The notes under the pieces were generated by a model. That model worked only from the letters and a program-made list of their open reading frames with translations. It did no database searches and was not told where the DNA came from. Below are positions 11,882 to 22,386 of a stretch of DNA of 64,000 nucleotides, in pieces. The DNA comes from Tipula vernalis (lineage: Eukaryota; Arthropoda; Insecta; Diptera; Tipulidae). Each line of letters begins with the position of its first letter. Position 1 is the stretch's first letter. Made by a program: the position numbers and the translations under genes. The stretch is from contig OY282560.1 in NCBI GenBank assembly GCA_958295665.1, positions 194,489,011 to 194,553,010 of the forward strand, in the 5' to 3' direction.

Positions 11882-12323
11882 TGTAGCGACTCACAATATA
11901 TTCGTCTCTACAATATATTGTAATTGTAACGCATCAAAATAAATTCCAAATAATTCTAAAATTATTTGGTAGCGCAAATTCAATCAACCCAGCGCCATAT
12001 CAACTGCACGCACAACTACAGTCATTTCTGACATTAGTGTCATCATTAACGCCGCACGTCGACAAATACCAAAAACACAAAAAAAGAAATAACTTTTACG
12101 TGCGTTCGTTTTTTCGTCGGCTACCAAGTAGGCACACACATTCTTTTTGACAGAGTCTCGTTCGTGCATTCAAAATAAAAATTACAGAAAACGTCTCACC
12201 GTGAACTTAACTAATAATAACAAAACTTAAATTGTCTAAATAACTAATAAAATTATAATAAATAATAAATTATATAATAATTTGTGTAATTTCTGAAACA
12301 AATATTGGCGTGTTTTATTTACA
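11882..12323 (+). repeat. Putative 3' LTR of the CsRn1-type element
   Basis: After integrase, a purine-rich stretch (GCAGGGGAGCCC) precedes TGTAGCGACTCAC, a normal LTR start. The proposed end is TTTATTTACA near 12323, giving TG...CA and 442 bp. Several AATAAA signals lie at 12240-12270. The right boundary is uncertain because there is no second LTR for comparison. A sequence just downstream (12330-12350, TTGGTCGGCGCACC) resembles what follows a 5' LTR, so a tandem or rearranged copy cannot be excluded. Confidence 0.6.
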
Positions 12324-14304
12324 AAAAATTGGTCGGCGCACCAACCAGGCGCCATATTTCCAAAAATCATAACACACATGCCAATAGGTGCATGCAGGTA
12401 TTGCTAATTATGTACAAAAAATATTCCGTGTACTGATGGTTCTTATATATCTAAGAAATAAAACGCATACTAAGATTTCCAAATTTATTTTAGCAAACAT
12501 ACAAACCAAAATCAGTAATTTTTTTTTACTTAAGACTCGAACCATAGTAAGGTATTTACTGTCAAATAGTAAGGTTTTCTGAGCCAAAACTCAATCCAAA
12601 ATGTAGTTTACCCTTAAGTCCGCTTTTTAAAAAATGGCTAATGGACTTGTTATCTTCTAATATGGGGTGTATGGCATGAAACAAGAACATGAACAAGGGG
12701 GCAATTTTTTTGATTTTTGGTTATTTTTGAAATTTGGTTTAATTTTATTTTGAATATAGTTACTGGCACAACTAAAAAATGTCCTTTTTACTTAAAAGTA
12801 GAAAAAAAAAATTCTGAAGTAAGAAGATTTAATTTTGAAAAATTCTGAACAATAGAGATTGTCACACTAATTTTAATACCCAGCTTCATTTTCCAGAATA
12901 TTAAAAAATAATATCTTGCTCTATAAAAATATTTCTTTCATCGTGCATAGATACTTACCTCAATAAATTGGGGGCTTTATTTAATGTGTTGTTGTTGGGC
13001 TTTTTATTATTTCTGTTTATGATATTGCTAAAGCATTTTTGGGGCATTAAAAAAATTCTTCAAGGAATTTTCTACAAATAATTTAAAAATAACAAACCTG
13101 ATGGGAATAGAGATTTGTTCTATAAGGCCAAATTGATGAAAATTAATTGTGAATATTAATTAAGACACTTTAACCATTTCTGCCGCCAGTTTCTTTTATT
13201 TTTATTCACAACAAATATGTGCGCAAAAAAAATCGGGTCCGATTATTCGAATTGGCTGAATACAGTATAATATTTACTAGTTGTTACAGATTATCAAAGA
13301 TAATCTTATGATATTTTCTTACAAGTATTGAATTAAATTAGTTGAAGCTTATCTCTTGTACATGTACTGGTTTCAACTTAACATTTAATGAGACAATTTT
13401 TTTTGTATTCATTCTAGAATAATCAATTACTTTCACACTTATTTTTACAATTAAGAAGATGTGAAGGAATTTTTCTATTTTTGGGATTAATGCAGGATTA
13501 GTGAATTGAGTATATAAAATCGATTATAAGTAAATTAGTTTGAATTAGTTTTGCGATAAACTTGATTTAACAAGATTTTATACAAATGTTTACCTAAGTA
13601 TTTAAATTTCAATGAAAATCCAAGCCAAGCAAAATATATTTTTGTTTTGTGAAGAGGATTTGTACTTTTACATAATTCGATTAAAATATAATTTGTGTTC
13701 TTCATCAGCTTCGCTTTTGAAAGAAAATCGGAAATTAGCAAATCTATCGATCGAAATATTGGTTTCAAGCGAAATGGGTTATAAATTGAATTTATACGAG
13801 ATATTATTGTGTTATATTTTTTATTTAAGATAAGGTTTGTGATTAAAATCTGAACTAATTTCCGGGAAAAATGAAATAAATGTAAATTCGTTCATTTTCC
13901 ATTAACATAGAAATTGGCATAATCGTATTGCAGTGGAAGTTGTACATCGCTTTGGTTTTTGCATAATTTATTAAATTGAATGAATTATGAATATTAACTC
14001 GAATTCCCATGCGTAAATTTCAGCTTATTTTGACATCAAAGCCACGTTATATAGTAATAGTTATATGTTCAACAGTTTTAGTATTCCCAGTTTGATTTTT
14101 TGTGCTGCCAATAATATGCCAGATTAATAATTAAACAAGACAAATAGTTATACACGTATTAATTTTTATGATTAATTTCCATTCAATATGGATTTGGATA
14201 ATTTAAATATTTATAAATTGTTGTTGAATTATCAACAGGACGATATAAAAATCAATAAAATGTTACAATGTTCATAAAAGGGAGAAAAAAAACTTGTCAC
14301 TCAC
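12324..14304. other. A+T-rich non-coding stretch
   Basis: I see no supported gene or element. Open frames at 12388-12582 and 13535-13833 are made of A/T-rich codons without motifs. If the candidate exon to the right is real, this stretch would be the start of its first intron. Confidence 0.6.
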
Positions 14305-14913
14305 CTTTTTCATGAATGACATAACATTTGTCGGCAGCATGATGATCGATTTTTTGTTGTTTGTTATTAACACAACACTATATATATTATTATATTTATT
14401 AATACTCAATAAATCAATATTATTTATATAGTTAAACTAAATAACGTTTAAAACAAATAAAAAAAATTAAAATAAACTACGGGTGTATCGATTTTATGCC
14501 TATGACAAAAATACACACAAATAATATTTATGTTCCAATTAAAATTATAATAAAAAAATAATAATAAAATAACAATATTTAAAAAATTAACTTCATAACA
14601 ACAAAATAATAGTTCACTTATTTGTTGCTATATTTCAATGATATTTTACGGTTTTTGTAGGGCGGGAATGAAATTAAATGTATCACTTTTGTGTTTAACT
14701 CAAACCATTTTAAACACTAATTTAATTAAATTTATTGCATGGGTTTTTGTAGTTCGACTTCGTTTTAGAATATGTTGACATTTTGTGGAATTTTTGTTAT
14801 AAATTTTATTGTGCTTATATTTAACGAAATGTAAATTATTCACCAAAAATTAAAAACTTAAAAATTTTATTAGTTTTAATATTAATTAACGATCGCCAGC
14901 GCGCTTCATTTTT
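14305..14913 (-). other. Candidate 5'UTR plus first coding exon of a host gene
   Basis: On the minus strand a textbook donor (AAG then GTGAGT, donor bases 14304-14299) follows 12 codons from an ATG at 14340, reading MLPTNVMSFMKK. About 570 bp upstream lies a strong acceptor: a long pyrimidine tract then CAG at 14916-14914. Together they outline a 609-nt exon, most of it A+T-rich leader with a 7-codon upstream frame (MKRAGDR). Downstream exons would lie left of the window or in unrecognised sequence. I do not recognise the protein. The splice sites are seen directly; that this is a transcribed exon is inference. Confidence 0.4.
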
Positions 14914-16010
14914 CTGAAAAGAAAAAAAAAACAATTATTAATTTTTATGTAATTAATAATGTAATTAATAATTTAAATATTTTCCCCCAGAATTTTAAAT
15001 GAAATCCTTTTACAACCTAAAGCTTGCAAATTTTTCAAAAAGCTACAATTAATAGATTGCTGATCTGGTCGGTACACGAATCAAAATGATAAAATTAAAT
15101 ACATTTTAGAATCGCTGTTTCGATAGTTTGTTGGAAAAATTCCCGGTTGGTTTTTTTTTTCCAACGAGTGGATAGCAAGTAGCATAAGGATCGGCGAACC
15201 AAAACACAAGGAGGTTTGGAAAAATTTTGAAAAAGCGAAGAAAAAAAACAAATAAAGGTTGACAGTCAAGTCAGAACGAAAAGAAATAGAAGTTGTGTAT
15301 TGAACGTTGTAAAAAAAAAAAAATAATAAAAAGGGCTAAATAAAATAGTTCCCGATTACCGGAGAATAGTCCATTAGTAGTGAACAATACTGTGAAGAAC
15401 CTTAAGGTAAACCTAAGTGCTAACAAATATAACGGGAGAACTAATACGTGGTGTTAATAGCGTAAATTTAAAGGTGATAAAATATTGATATAAAAAAAGT
15501 TTCAATAAAAAATTACCAACCAAAAAAAAAAGACATTACGGTACATGAACCGAATGTTATATAAAAGCCAATAGTTCGGTATATTGGGGTCCAAGACCCG
15601 CCATAACCCGTTTTTTACGGCTGTTCCAATTTTGGACACACAAATTTGCATCTAATTTCAAACGATCGTGTATCCCTTATGTTACAGGAATGACATCTAT
15701 ATTACAGTATAACTATTTGAAAAGAATATACCATATGATTTATATTTTTGGGATTCCCCTTTTATGAAATTTAGTGTCAGTGGAATTTAGTCCGGATGGT
15801 GTTTTTTTTTATTGCTCCGAAAAATTATAAAAAAATCAATTAAATAAAATAATTATTTTATTAAATTTGTGGATTAGTGAAACCTGAAAGCTACTCGAAA
15901 AGGATTTAGTTAAAAGTAAGTGGGAAATGAGATTTATTACCCCATATTTTAACCTGTGATTATTTTGTGTCCAAAAATGGAACAACCGTATAGTAACTAA
16001 TTATTTTTTC
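14914..16010. other. Non-coding stretch before the piggyBac gene
   Basis: I see no supported gene. The segment 15550-16010 may include the left end and leader of the piggyBac element. It contains TTGGGGTCCAAGACCCG near 15580, a possible donor (AAAGTAAGTG near 15912) and an acceptor (TTTTTTCTAG near 16013). I could not find a matching inverted repeat beside a TTAA target at either end of the piggyBac, so its boundaries remain open. Confidence 0.4.
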
Positions 16011-16013
16011 TAG

Positions 16014-16422
16014 GTGAAAAAAAAATTTTACACGTTAGCCGAAGCTGTGGCTGAAATGGAGAAATGGCAGGATGAAAATGAAGACTAACCCGAGTTGCCG
16101 GATATTGCTATTTTACCTCCTGCTGATTTTGGAGGAATAAGTGATGAAGAGTTTCTGGATGAGGATGGCCTGGACGTGAATAATATAAACGAAGAATTTC
16201 CGCATGATATTGCAGGTACGATAAAAATAATTTTAGATGAGATAGTTTTATATGCTGATGCTATTTGGGACGAAGATGATTTAATCACATTGAGCCAACT
16301 ATTACCCCGTAAAACTATACCCATTTACAATAGTAAGTGGAGTTTGTTTCAATCCCAAAAAATTGAAATTTTGCAAAAACTAAAAAATATTGAATTCGAG
16401 AGAACAGAACATTTAAAAAACC
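16014..16422 (+). pseudogene. piggyBac transposase, N-terminal part
   Basis: The frame starts just after a possible 3' splice site and reads KKKFYTLAEAVAEMEKW, then an in-frame TAA at 16086-16088. It continues PELPDIAILPPADFGG, a stretch rich in Asp and Glu (SDEEFLDEDGLDVNN) and IPIYNSKWS. An acidic N-terminal region followed by a short basic and aromatic linker is the usual piggyBac arrangement ahead of the DDE domain. No ATG is present in frame upstream, so the start may lie in an earlier exon. The frame runs straight into the LINE insertion site at EHLKN. Confidence 0.8.
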
Positions 16423-16614
16423 TTTTTTTTTTTTTTTTTCCTTTTATTTAATATTACAACTGATTTACAAATCATATAGTAATTTATCTTTCTTAAATGA
16501 AGATTCACATTTGACGGGCAGTAGCCCAATGGTTACTCCCGTTTGAATTTACATAGTAATTATTATTCTCTATCTAAATTAAATACAACTGCCCAATTCC
16601 AAAGGTTTCTGCCT

Positions 16615-19267
16615 TTAAAGTCTTCTTACTGCATTGGTGGTATCCAACAAACTTCGTATGTCTGCATTTTGGTGCCGAGATATCCGCTGAATGTGTTTCT
16701 TCGCATGATTTTGTATTTCTTCACTTACATATTCCATGTTTAAGTCCCTATGGAGGTTATCATTTCTAATGTACCATGGTGCGTTTACAATGCCACGCAG
16801 CACTTTGTTTTGAAAACATTGAATCATTTGTACATTTGTCTTCTTGGTACAACCCCAAAGTTGAATACCGTAGGTCCATACTGGTTTAAGTATTTGCTGA
16901 TATAATAGCAGTTTGTTATGTATTGTAAGCTCAGATTTTCTACCTATCAGCCAATACATTTTCCTATATTTAATGTTCAATTCTTCTTTTTTCTTTTTAA
17001 CATGCTCTTTCCATCTAAGCTTGCAATCGAGAGTCATGCCGAGGTATTTGGCTGTATTTGCATTTGGAACCGGCCTTAAATTAAGTTTCACTGGAATCCA
17101 GTTAACTTTCTGGTTCGTGAAGTTTACGTGAACCGACTTTGCTTCGTTTAGGCTAATGCGCCATTTCTTTGTCCAACTACTCACTGTGTCGGTTGCTTTT
17201 TGAAGTTTGGTCGTTGCTTCTGATATACACTTTCCAGTCGCCAGAATAGCTGTATCGTCTGCAAATGTTGCTATGGTGGCACCTTCTGTATTTGGCATAT
17301 CTCTGGTGTACAGGATGTACAATATAGGACCCAGTACGCTACCCTGTGGTATGCCTGCTGATATTCTCTTGAGTTCAGAGTACTCTTGGTTATATTTTAC
17401 ACGGAAATGTCGGTCTGCGATATAAGATTTAAGAATTTGATAGAATTGCTTAGGTAGATCTCGATGCAATTTAAATTCAAGTCCTTGGTGCCAAACTTTG
17501 TCGAAAGCTTGTGCTATATCTAAGAAGATGCTGGAGCATATCTTCTTATTCTTAAGTGAGTCTTCGATTATATCCGTTATTCTGTGAACTTGTTCTATCG
17601 TAGAGTGATTTTCTCTAAATCCAAATTGGTGTGGTGGAATCAAATTTCTCTCTTCTATTATTGGCTTGAGTCTCTTGAGCAGTAATTTTTCAAATAATTT
17701 TGAAATTACAGGAAGTAGTGAAATCGGTCTGTATGACTTTTTATCGTTCGCTGGTTTGCCTGGTTTGGGGATCATAATTACTTCAGCAACCTTCCATTGC
17801 CGTGGGACATATTTTAGTCTGAAGACAGCATTGATAATTTGAACCAATTTTCGTAGTCCCTTCTCGGGGATGGCTTTTACGACTTGTCCAGTAATTAAAT
17901 CATATCCTGGAGCTTTTTTTGCGTTCAAATTACACTTGATCTCATTTTTTAATTCCTGTAATGTTACACATCGAATATTATATTCATCAATTTTGCTAAT
18001 TGTTATTATGTTTTCATCTGCTGTTTGCCTAGGTAGCGGTTGAAAGGTGTCTTCCAAGTGAGCTGCAAATAAAATAGCTTTTTGCTTGTCACTTTTGGCC
18101 CAGGTTCCTTCCCCATTTTTAATAGGTGGCACATGCATTTTAGTTCTTTTTAATCCCTTTGTTGCTTTCCAAAGAGAGTAATCAGTATCTTTATGTTCGG
18201 TGAGACCATTTAAGTACTTGTTGATAGTTTCATTCTTAATTTCTTTTATAAGTTGTTTTAGTTTATTGCATAGAAAATTGAGGATTTTTTTGTTTTCCGG
18301 GGCGCGTGTCCTTTGCCAGGTTTTTCTTGCCTTCCGTTTCTCTCTAACTAACTCCCTGACCTCAATAGGATAATTTTGATTCCTACGGGATTCGGTGTGA
18401 CTAGCAGGAGAACTTTCTTATGCTGCTTGTTGAATAGTACTGTTAAATACCTCTAGTTCGTCTTCCAACTGTACCGGTGTTTTAATCGGCACTCGTAGAT
18501 TTATTTGCATTTCAATTAGTTCTTGGAATAGGTCCCAGTTAGTTCTATTATTTGTTAATTCAGGCAGGTTATCCTTATTAATTATCATTGTGCTGAGTGT
18601 CATGATAACAGGTGTATGATCGGAATATATCCCTTCGCTGTTTTCGATGCACATGTAATCCTCGAAAATCCCTTTCGTTACATAAAAATCAATGAGATCT
18701 GGTATTTTATTTATATCAGCAGGCCAGTGTGTTGGTTTACCTCCAGAGTGGAACTCGCAGTTATTTATTCGTCCGGCTTCGAATAGCTCTTTTCCTTTAT
18801 GGGTTGTAAGTCTTGATCCCCAATAGGTGTTTTTTGCATTAAAGTCACCACCAATAATAAAATTGGATCCTAGTGATCTAAAGAGTCTATTATAATCTTC
18901 TTTGTTTAGATTATAGCGTGGAGGGCAGTAGATAGAGGAAATACTGTATTATTGTTAGTACAATAATATTGTTAGTTTCAACTTTTATGGTTTTAACTTG
19001 CATACTTTCCTCTTCTATACTAGGTTCTTCATAGTGTTTGAGACTCTTTTTCACTATTACTGTCGATCCTCCTCAGGGTTTTCCTCCTGGGTGAACAGCA
19101 TGGTAACATTCATAATCACGTATTTTAATAAATGATGTTTTTGTCAAATGGCTCTCCGATATAAGGCAGATATCAATTTTTTCTAAATTTAGAAAAATGT
19201 CTAGCTCTGGAACATGTTGCGCTAGTCCGTTCGCGTTCCAGGTGACAATTCTTAGTGATCTGCTCAT
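16615..19267 (-). pseudogene. Jockey LINE ORF2, endonuclease and reverse transcriptase
   Basis: The protein starts MSRSLRIVTWNANGL, the first endonuclease block, with SESHLTKTSF behind it. An in-frame TGA at 19073-19075 interrupts it. A frameshift lies near 18950, where ATTGTTAGTACAATA is imperfectly duplicated. A TAA sits at 18418-18420. Between these are IIGGDFNAKNTYWGSR, PTHWPADINKIPDL and SDHTPVIMTLS, the remaining endonuclease blocks. From 18138 onward a 507-residue stretch is open, with the reverse transcriptase core (PGKPANDKKSYRPISLL, AFDKVWHQGL, GIPQGSVLGPILY, and ATFADDTAIL with the catalytic FADD). A C-terminal tail of the Jockey type ends near 16618. Catalytic residues survive, so only a few lesions keep it silent. 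Confidence 0.92.
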
Positions 19268-19268
19268 T

Positions 19269-20186
19269 TTAGTATATGAGGGCTGTTGCCTCGTTCAAGG
19301 TTTGATGCATATCTAGACGCTTATATAAAGCTTCTATACCACGTTCTTGTTTTGCTAGCCTTATATTTATGGCTTCTATGCTTCGACAAATCCTTTCAAG
19401 GGGATTATCATTCGTAGCATTAGATGATTGCTGTACAATTTGTGAATAACTTTTCCGCTCTGTACCAATACCTGGTGGTTTTGGCTCCGCTTGGGTTTTA
19501 GTTGGTTTCTCTTCTCTGGTAACCCTAGGGTTTTGAGGAAACTGATGCGTTTTGTTTCTTAGTCTTTGAAGTTCTTTGGCTACTTCACAGCCTCTATAAT
19601 TTGCAGGATGATGCTCTTTACAGTTTATACATTTTGCAGGGGTGTTTCTACTTTCTGTACACTCTTTCGCGTTGTGTTTTCCAGCACATTTTACGCATCT
19701 TGGCTCCCGTCTGCAATATTTTTGCGTGTGATTGAAACCTTGGCATTTTTTGCATTGAGGTATTAGCCTCGTGTTTTTCTTAAGCGGTTCTATTTTAACC
19801 CTCATGTTGAGAATTGCTTTGATGTTGAAGATGTTTTCAACTTTCTCCTTTTTGTTAAACGTAAGCATGAAGAGTGGAAGCCCCCTTTTTTTGACTTGAT
19901 TGTTCTCACCTCTCTCTCGTTTTAGGATGTTTACTGCATCTTCTATTTGCAGATTTCTTGCCTTTAGGTCCTCAATTATGTCCTCCTTCATACACGTTGG
20001 ATGAAGGCCTCTGGCCATAACCTTAATTGCGCGTTCGTTTTTATCTTCGTATGTGAACCATTCTTTACCTTCCGCATTGAGCTTTGTTGCTAGAGCTCTA
20101 TATGTGTCGGAATCTGGTGTATTGATTTTCCACACGTTATTGTTTAGTGACACTACTCTATATTCCTTAGCTGTCACTGATTTCAT
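19269..20186 (-). CDS. Jockey LINE ORF1, gag-like RNA-binding protein
   Basis: This 305-residue open frame is without lesions. The N-terminal half (TPDSDTYRALATKL ... WFTYEDKNERAIKV) resembles the PRE_C2HC domain of Jockey and related Gag-like proteins. Cys/His knuckles follow at about residues 140-200: CKKCQGFNHTQKYC, CVKCAGKHNAKEC and CINCKEHHPANYRGC. These bind element RNA in the retrotransposition particle. The basic and proline-rich tail ends near a short coiled region. The stop codon and the ORF2 ATG are separated by one base (TAAaATG), suggesting translation of ORF2 by termination-reinitiation. The N-terminus is probably truncated with the element. Confidence 0.85.
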   Translation of the reverse strand: MKSVTAKEYRVVSLNNNVWKINTPDSDTYRALATKLNAEGKEWFTYEDKNERAIKVMARGLHPTCMKEDIIEDLKARNLQIEDAVNILKRERGENNQVKKRGLPLFMLTFNKKEKVENIFNIKAILNMRVKIEPLKKNTRLIPQCKKCQGFNHTQKYCRREPRCVKCAGKHNAKECTESRNTPAKCINCKEHHPANYRGCEVAKELQRLRNKTHQFPQNPRVTREEKPTKTQAEPKPPGIGTERKSYSQIVQQSSNATNDNPLERICRSIEAINIRLAKQERGIEALYKRLDMHQTLNEATALIY

Positions 20187-20224
20187 TATAGTTTGTATAC
20201 TTTGTTGTATGTATTTAAAAAACC

Positions 20225-21512
20225 TGCCAGCTGAAAAATCGCCAATTGAATTATTTCACGAGTTTTTTGATGAATCCGTATACAAATTGATACTACAACA
20301 AAGTAATATGTATATATGCTAGCCAAAAGAATGTTAGCAACTTCAGTTTGACTCTTCCATATTTAAAACGCTTTTAGGGAATTCTTTTATTTTCTGGACA
20401 TTATCCTGTTCCTCAAGAACACCTATATCGGTCGGTATCTTTGGATTATGATTTAAAATTATAAGAAATACAATGCCTCGAAGTATGTTTTTTAAAATCA
20501 AATCAAACTTGCATTTAGCAGATAATAATAAAATTGATACTTCAGAAACCCATTAGATTTGGTTACAACATTTGGTGCAAGACGTCTGCAAATGGGTTTT
20601 TATATAAATTTTTTCCATATGGCGGTAAATTAGAAACTTTTAATCCAGAAAGAGGACTAGGAGACAATATAGTACGTAATCTTTTTGGAAATTGTCGAAA
20701 AGCCGGAGAACCATCGCGTATATTTTGATAATTTTTTCAGCTCGCATAAACTGATGGCGAGTTTGAACAATGATGGCTATTTTGCCACGGGCACTGTCCG
20801 CGATAACCGAACTGGAAAATGCCCATTGCTAGGTTTGAAATAATTAAAAAAAAAAAGAAGAGAGTATTTTACCACGGAGCTTTTGATAATTATAATCAAT
20901 GTATTGGACTAAGATGGAACGATAATTCTGTTGTAACATTTCTTTCAAACTGCGATACGATCGAACCCGTTGCCCATGCTAAAAGGTTTTCGTAGAAACA
21001 AAAACGCTATATTCAAATACCTTGCCCTGAAAATGTTAAAGCTTACAATAAAGGAGTGGGTGGAGTCGATTTATTCGACAGATTTATTTCCCAATATCGC
21101 ATCAAAATTAAAGGGAAGAAATGGTGGTGACATTTATTTGTGAATTGTTTAGATGCTGCAGTTTCCTATGCCTGGTGCTTACATAAGCTGGTGTCTGTAA
21201 AAACCTATGCCGCTATTGGCATTTCGCCGAGAGGTAACTTTGGACTGGCTATCAACTTCAACAGATATCAACTATAATTCTGAATTAATTGGACGTATGA
21301 CGGGAACTTCATTAGATACAACTCTTAGACTATCAAATAAGCGTCATGACATAATAAAGATAGCGAACAGTAAGCAAAAGCGCTACCGGGTCTGCTAAAA
21401 GAACACTACGTTTAAATGTTCCCGATGCTCAAGTCATGGTAGTGACATTCCACTGCATTTGAAATGTTCACCGCAGTTTCACAGCAAAAAAATAATAAGC
21501 TGTATTTACATG
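20225..21512 (+). pseudogene. piggyBac transposase, DDE domain and Cys-rich tail
   Basis: Directly after the target duplication the frame reads PAEKSPIELFHEFF, the conserved start of the DDE_Tnp_1_7 (piggyBac) domain. Broken frames give GILLFSGHYPVPQEHLY and LHLADNNKID. Then comes an abrupt jump to KPIRFGYNIWC near 20545, so roughly 60-80 residues including the first catalytic Asp are missing. The second Asp is visible in FDNFFSSHKLMASL (near 20725) and the third in GVGGVDLFDRFISQYR (near 21058). A PLLAFRREVTL block and a Cys/His tail (CSRCSSHGSD near 21420) finish the protein. Many frameshifts and the missing catalytic residue make it inactive. Confidence 0.88.
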
Positions 21513-22380
21513 AATTCTGAAATTATTTACTAGTAAAGAAATAAAAATAATAATAGTGTTTTTACTGTTGTTCCATTAAAGGAACATTCCATATCTCCGA
21601 AAATAGCAGCCATATTTGGATGAAATCTGGCAATTATGTTTAGTGAATCAAAATACGTTAAAGTTTTAAAAATCGTATAAATTGCTACACAGATTTTATG
21701 GGCGATATGAAACTGGTAAATAGGACAGGGCAAAAAAACCAAACAAAAAAAAAATCGTCTCAACAAGAAGTAGTGCCGAAGCACCCCAAAGGCCTGAGGA
21801 AGCACGCCAACAAGGACGTCCATATGTTGTGCGAGGAATTGACTGACGGTTGAAAGTGTCCCTGCAACAAAAAAAAAAAAAAAAAAAAAAAGGAAAAAAA
21901 AACAATTTTTTATTATTTATGGAACCATCGTCGTTAGGGAACCTCAACAAAAAAATTCCAGCCACCCCCTTAAGTGGATATTTAAATCAGAGTATATTGT
22001 TTTTGTTCATACAGGTGCCGGTTTTCAACAAAGCGCTTTGGAGAGGATCCGGAACTAAAACGTAAGTTTGAACAGTTTTTTTTTGTTGGGTTTTTCCAGG
22101 TCCTGCTAGTATTATATACATATATATTTCTTTGTTGGTACTTTTTTTGATTTCATTTATTTTTTTTTTGTTGTTAATACCCTTCATAATATTAGGGAGG
22201 TGTTTAATTCCGTACCGCAAGATCTACTCTGCCCGTGATGTTTTTTTTTTGTTTTTGTTTTGTTTTTTTTTTTTGGATATTGAATTTTAAATAAAATTAA
22301 TTAGCTATGTTTATCCTAAAAATGGCGTTGAAATTTAATAAAGAAGTTTTGTTTATTGAGGGATGAGCTGAGGCATGAGG
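21513..22380. other. Low-complexity stretch with small less A+T-rich islands
   Basis: Homopolymer and near-homopolymer tracts (A23 at about 21870-21893, several T10+ runs at 22080-22275) separate short blocks of more complex sequence at 21735-21865, 22016-22061 and 22196-22240. The block at 22016-22061 is bounded on the plus strand by an acceptor-like TTCATACAG and a GTAAGT donor. The block at 22196 follows ATATTAG. No protein family is recognised and no gene is called. Confidence 0.4.
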
Positions 22381-22386
22381 AGTGGT

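Larger units (their letters stand above)
7990..12323 (+). mobile_element. CsRn1-type Ty3/gypsy LTR retrotransposon, 5' truncated
   Basis: Gag, protease, reverse transcriptase, RNase H and integrase domains follow in gypsy order on the plus strand, ending in a 3' LTR. The gag Cys/His motif (CWCHF...KKC...PC, near residue 290) is of the unusual CsRn1/Kabuki type rather than a CCHC knuckle. The 5' LTR and primer-binding site are not found. Upstream DNA is LINE endonuclease sequence, with the junction between about 7965 and 8090. Several stops and frameshifts make the element inactive. Its copy age cannot be judged because only one LTR is present. Confidence 0.88.
16423..20212 (-). mobile_element. 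Jockey-clade LINE, 5' truncated, inserted in piggyBac
   Basis: This is a 3790-bp non-LTR retrotransposon on the minus strand. The 3' end is a 17-nt poly(A) (T at 16423-16439), followed inwards by a 3'UTR of about 175 nt, ORF2 and ORF1. Only 26 nt precede the first ATG of ORF1. That ATG sits just before the nucleic-acid-binding domain, whereas Jockey ORF1 proteins normally have a longer N-terminal region, so the copy is 5' truncated. The flanking 12-bp duplication is perfect, so the insertion is younger than the decay of its piggyBac host. Confidence 0.93.
16411..20224. repeat. 12-bp target-site duplication of the Jockey LINE
   Basis: ATTTAAAAAACC occurs at 16411-16422, immediately before the LINE poly(A) (seen as T on this strand), and at 20213-20224, immediately after its 5' end. 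The identity is perfect. Only the two 12-bp ends of this span are the repeat. It proves insertion by target-primed reverse transcription into the piggyBac gene. Confidence 0.93.
16014..21512 (+). mobile_element. piggyBac-type DNA transposon, dead, split by a LINE
   Basis: Transposase coding sequence on the plus strand runs from 16014 to 16422 and resumes at 20225 after a minus-strand LINE flanked by a 12-bp duplication. Removing the LINE and one duplication copy leaves the reading frame continuous across the join. The coding region ends in a Cys/His-rich tail near 21500. Terminal repeats and a TTAA duplication were not identified, so the outer limits given are those of the coding region only. 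Confidence 0.85.

Noticed and set aside
11984..12169. 61-codon minus-strand frame in the LTR
   Set aside because: It is antisense to the LTR and lacks any motif.
12330..12350. Primer-binding-like sequence after the 3' LTR (TTGGTCGGCGCACC)
   Set aside because: It does not clearly match a tRNA end, and no second internal region follows. Mentioned only as a caveat on the LTR boundary.
19566..19766. Plus-strand frame inside the LINE
   Set aside because: It is a shadow of ORF1 on the minus strand.
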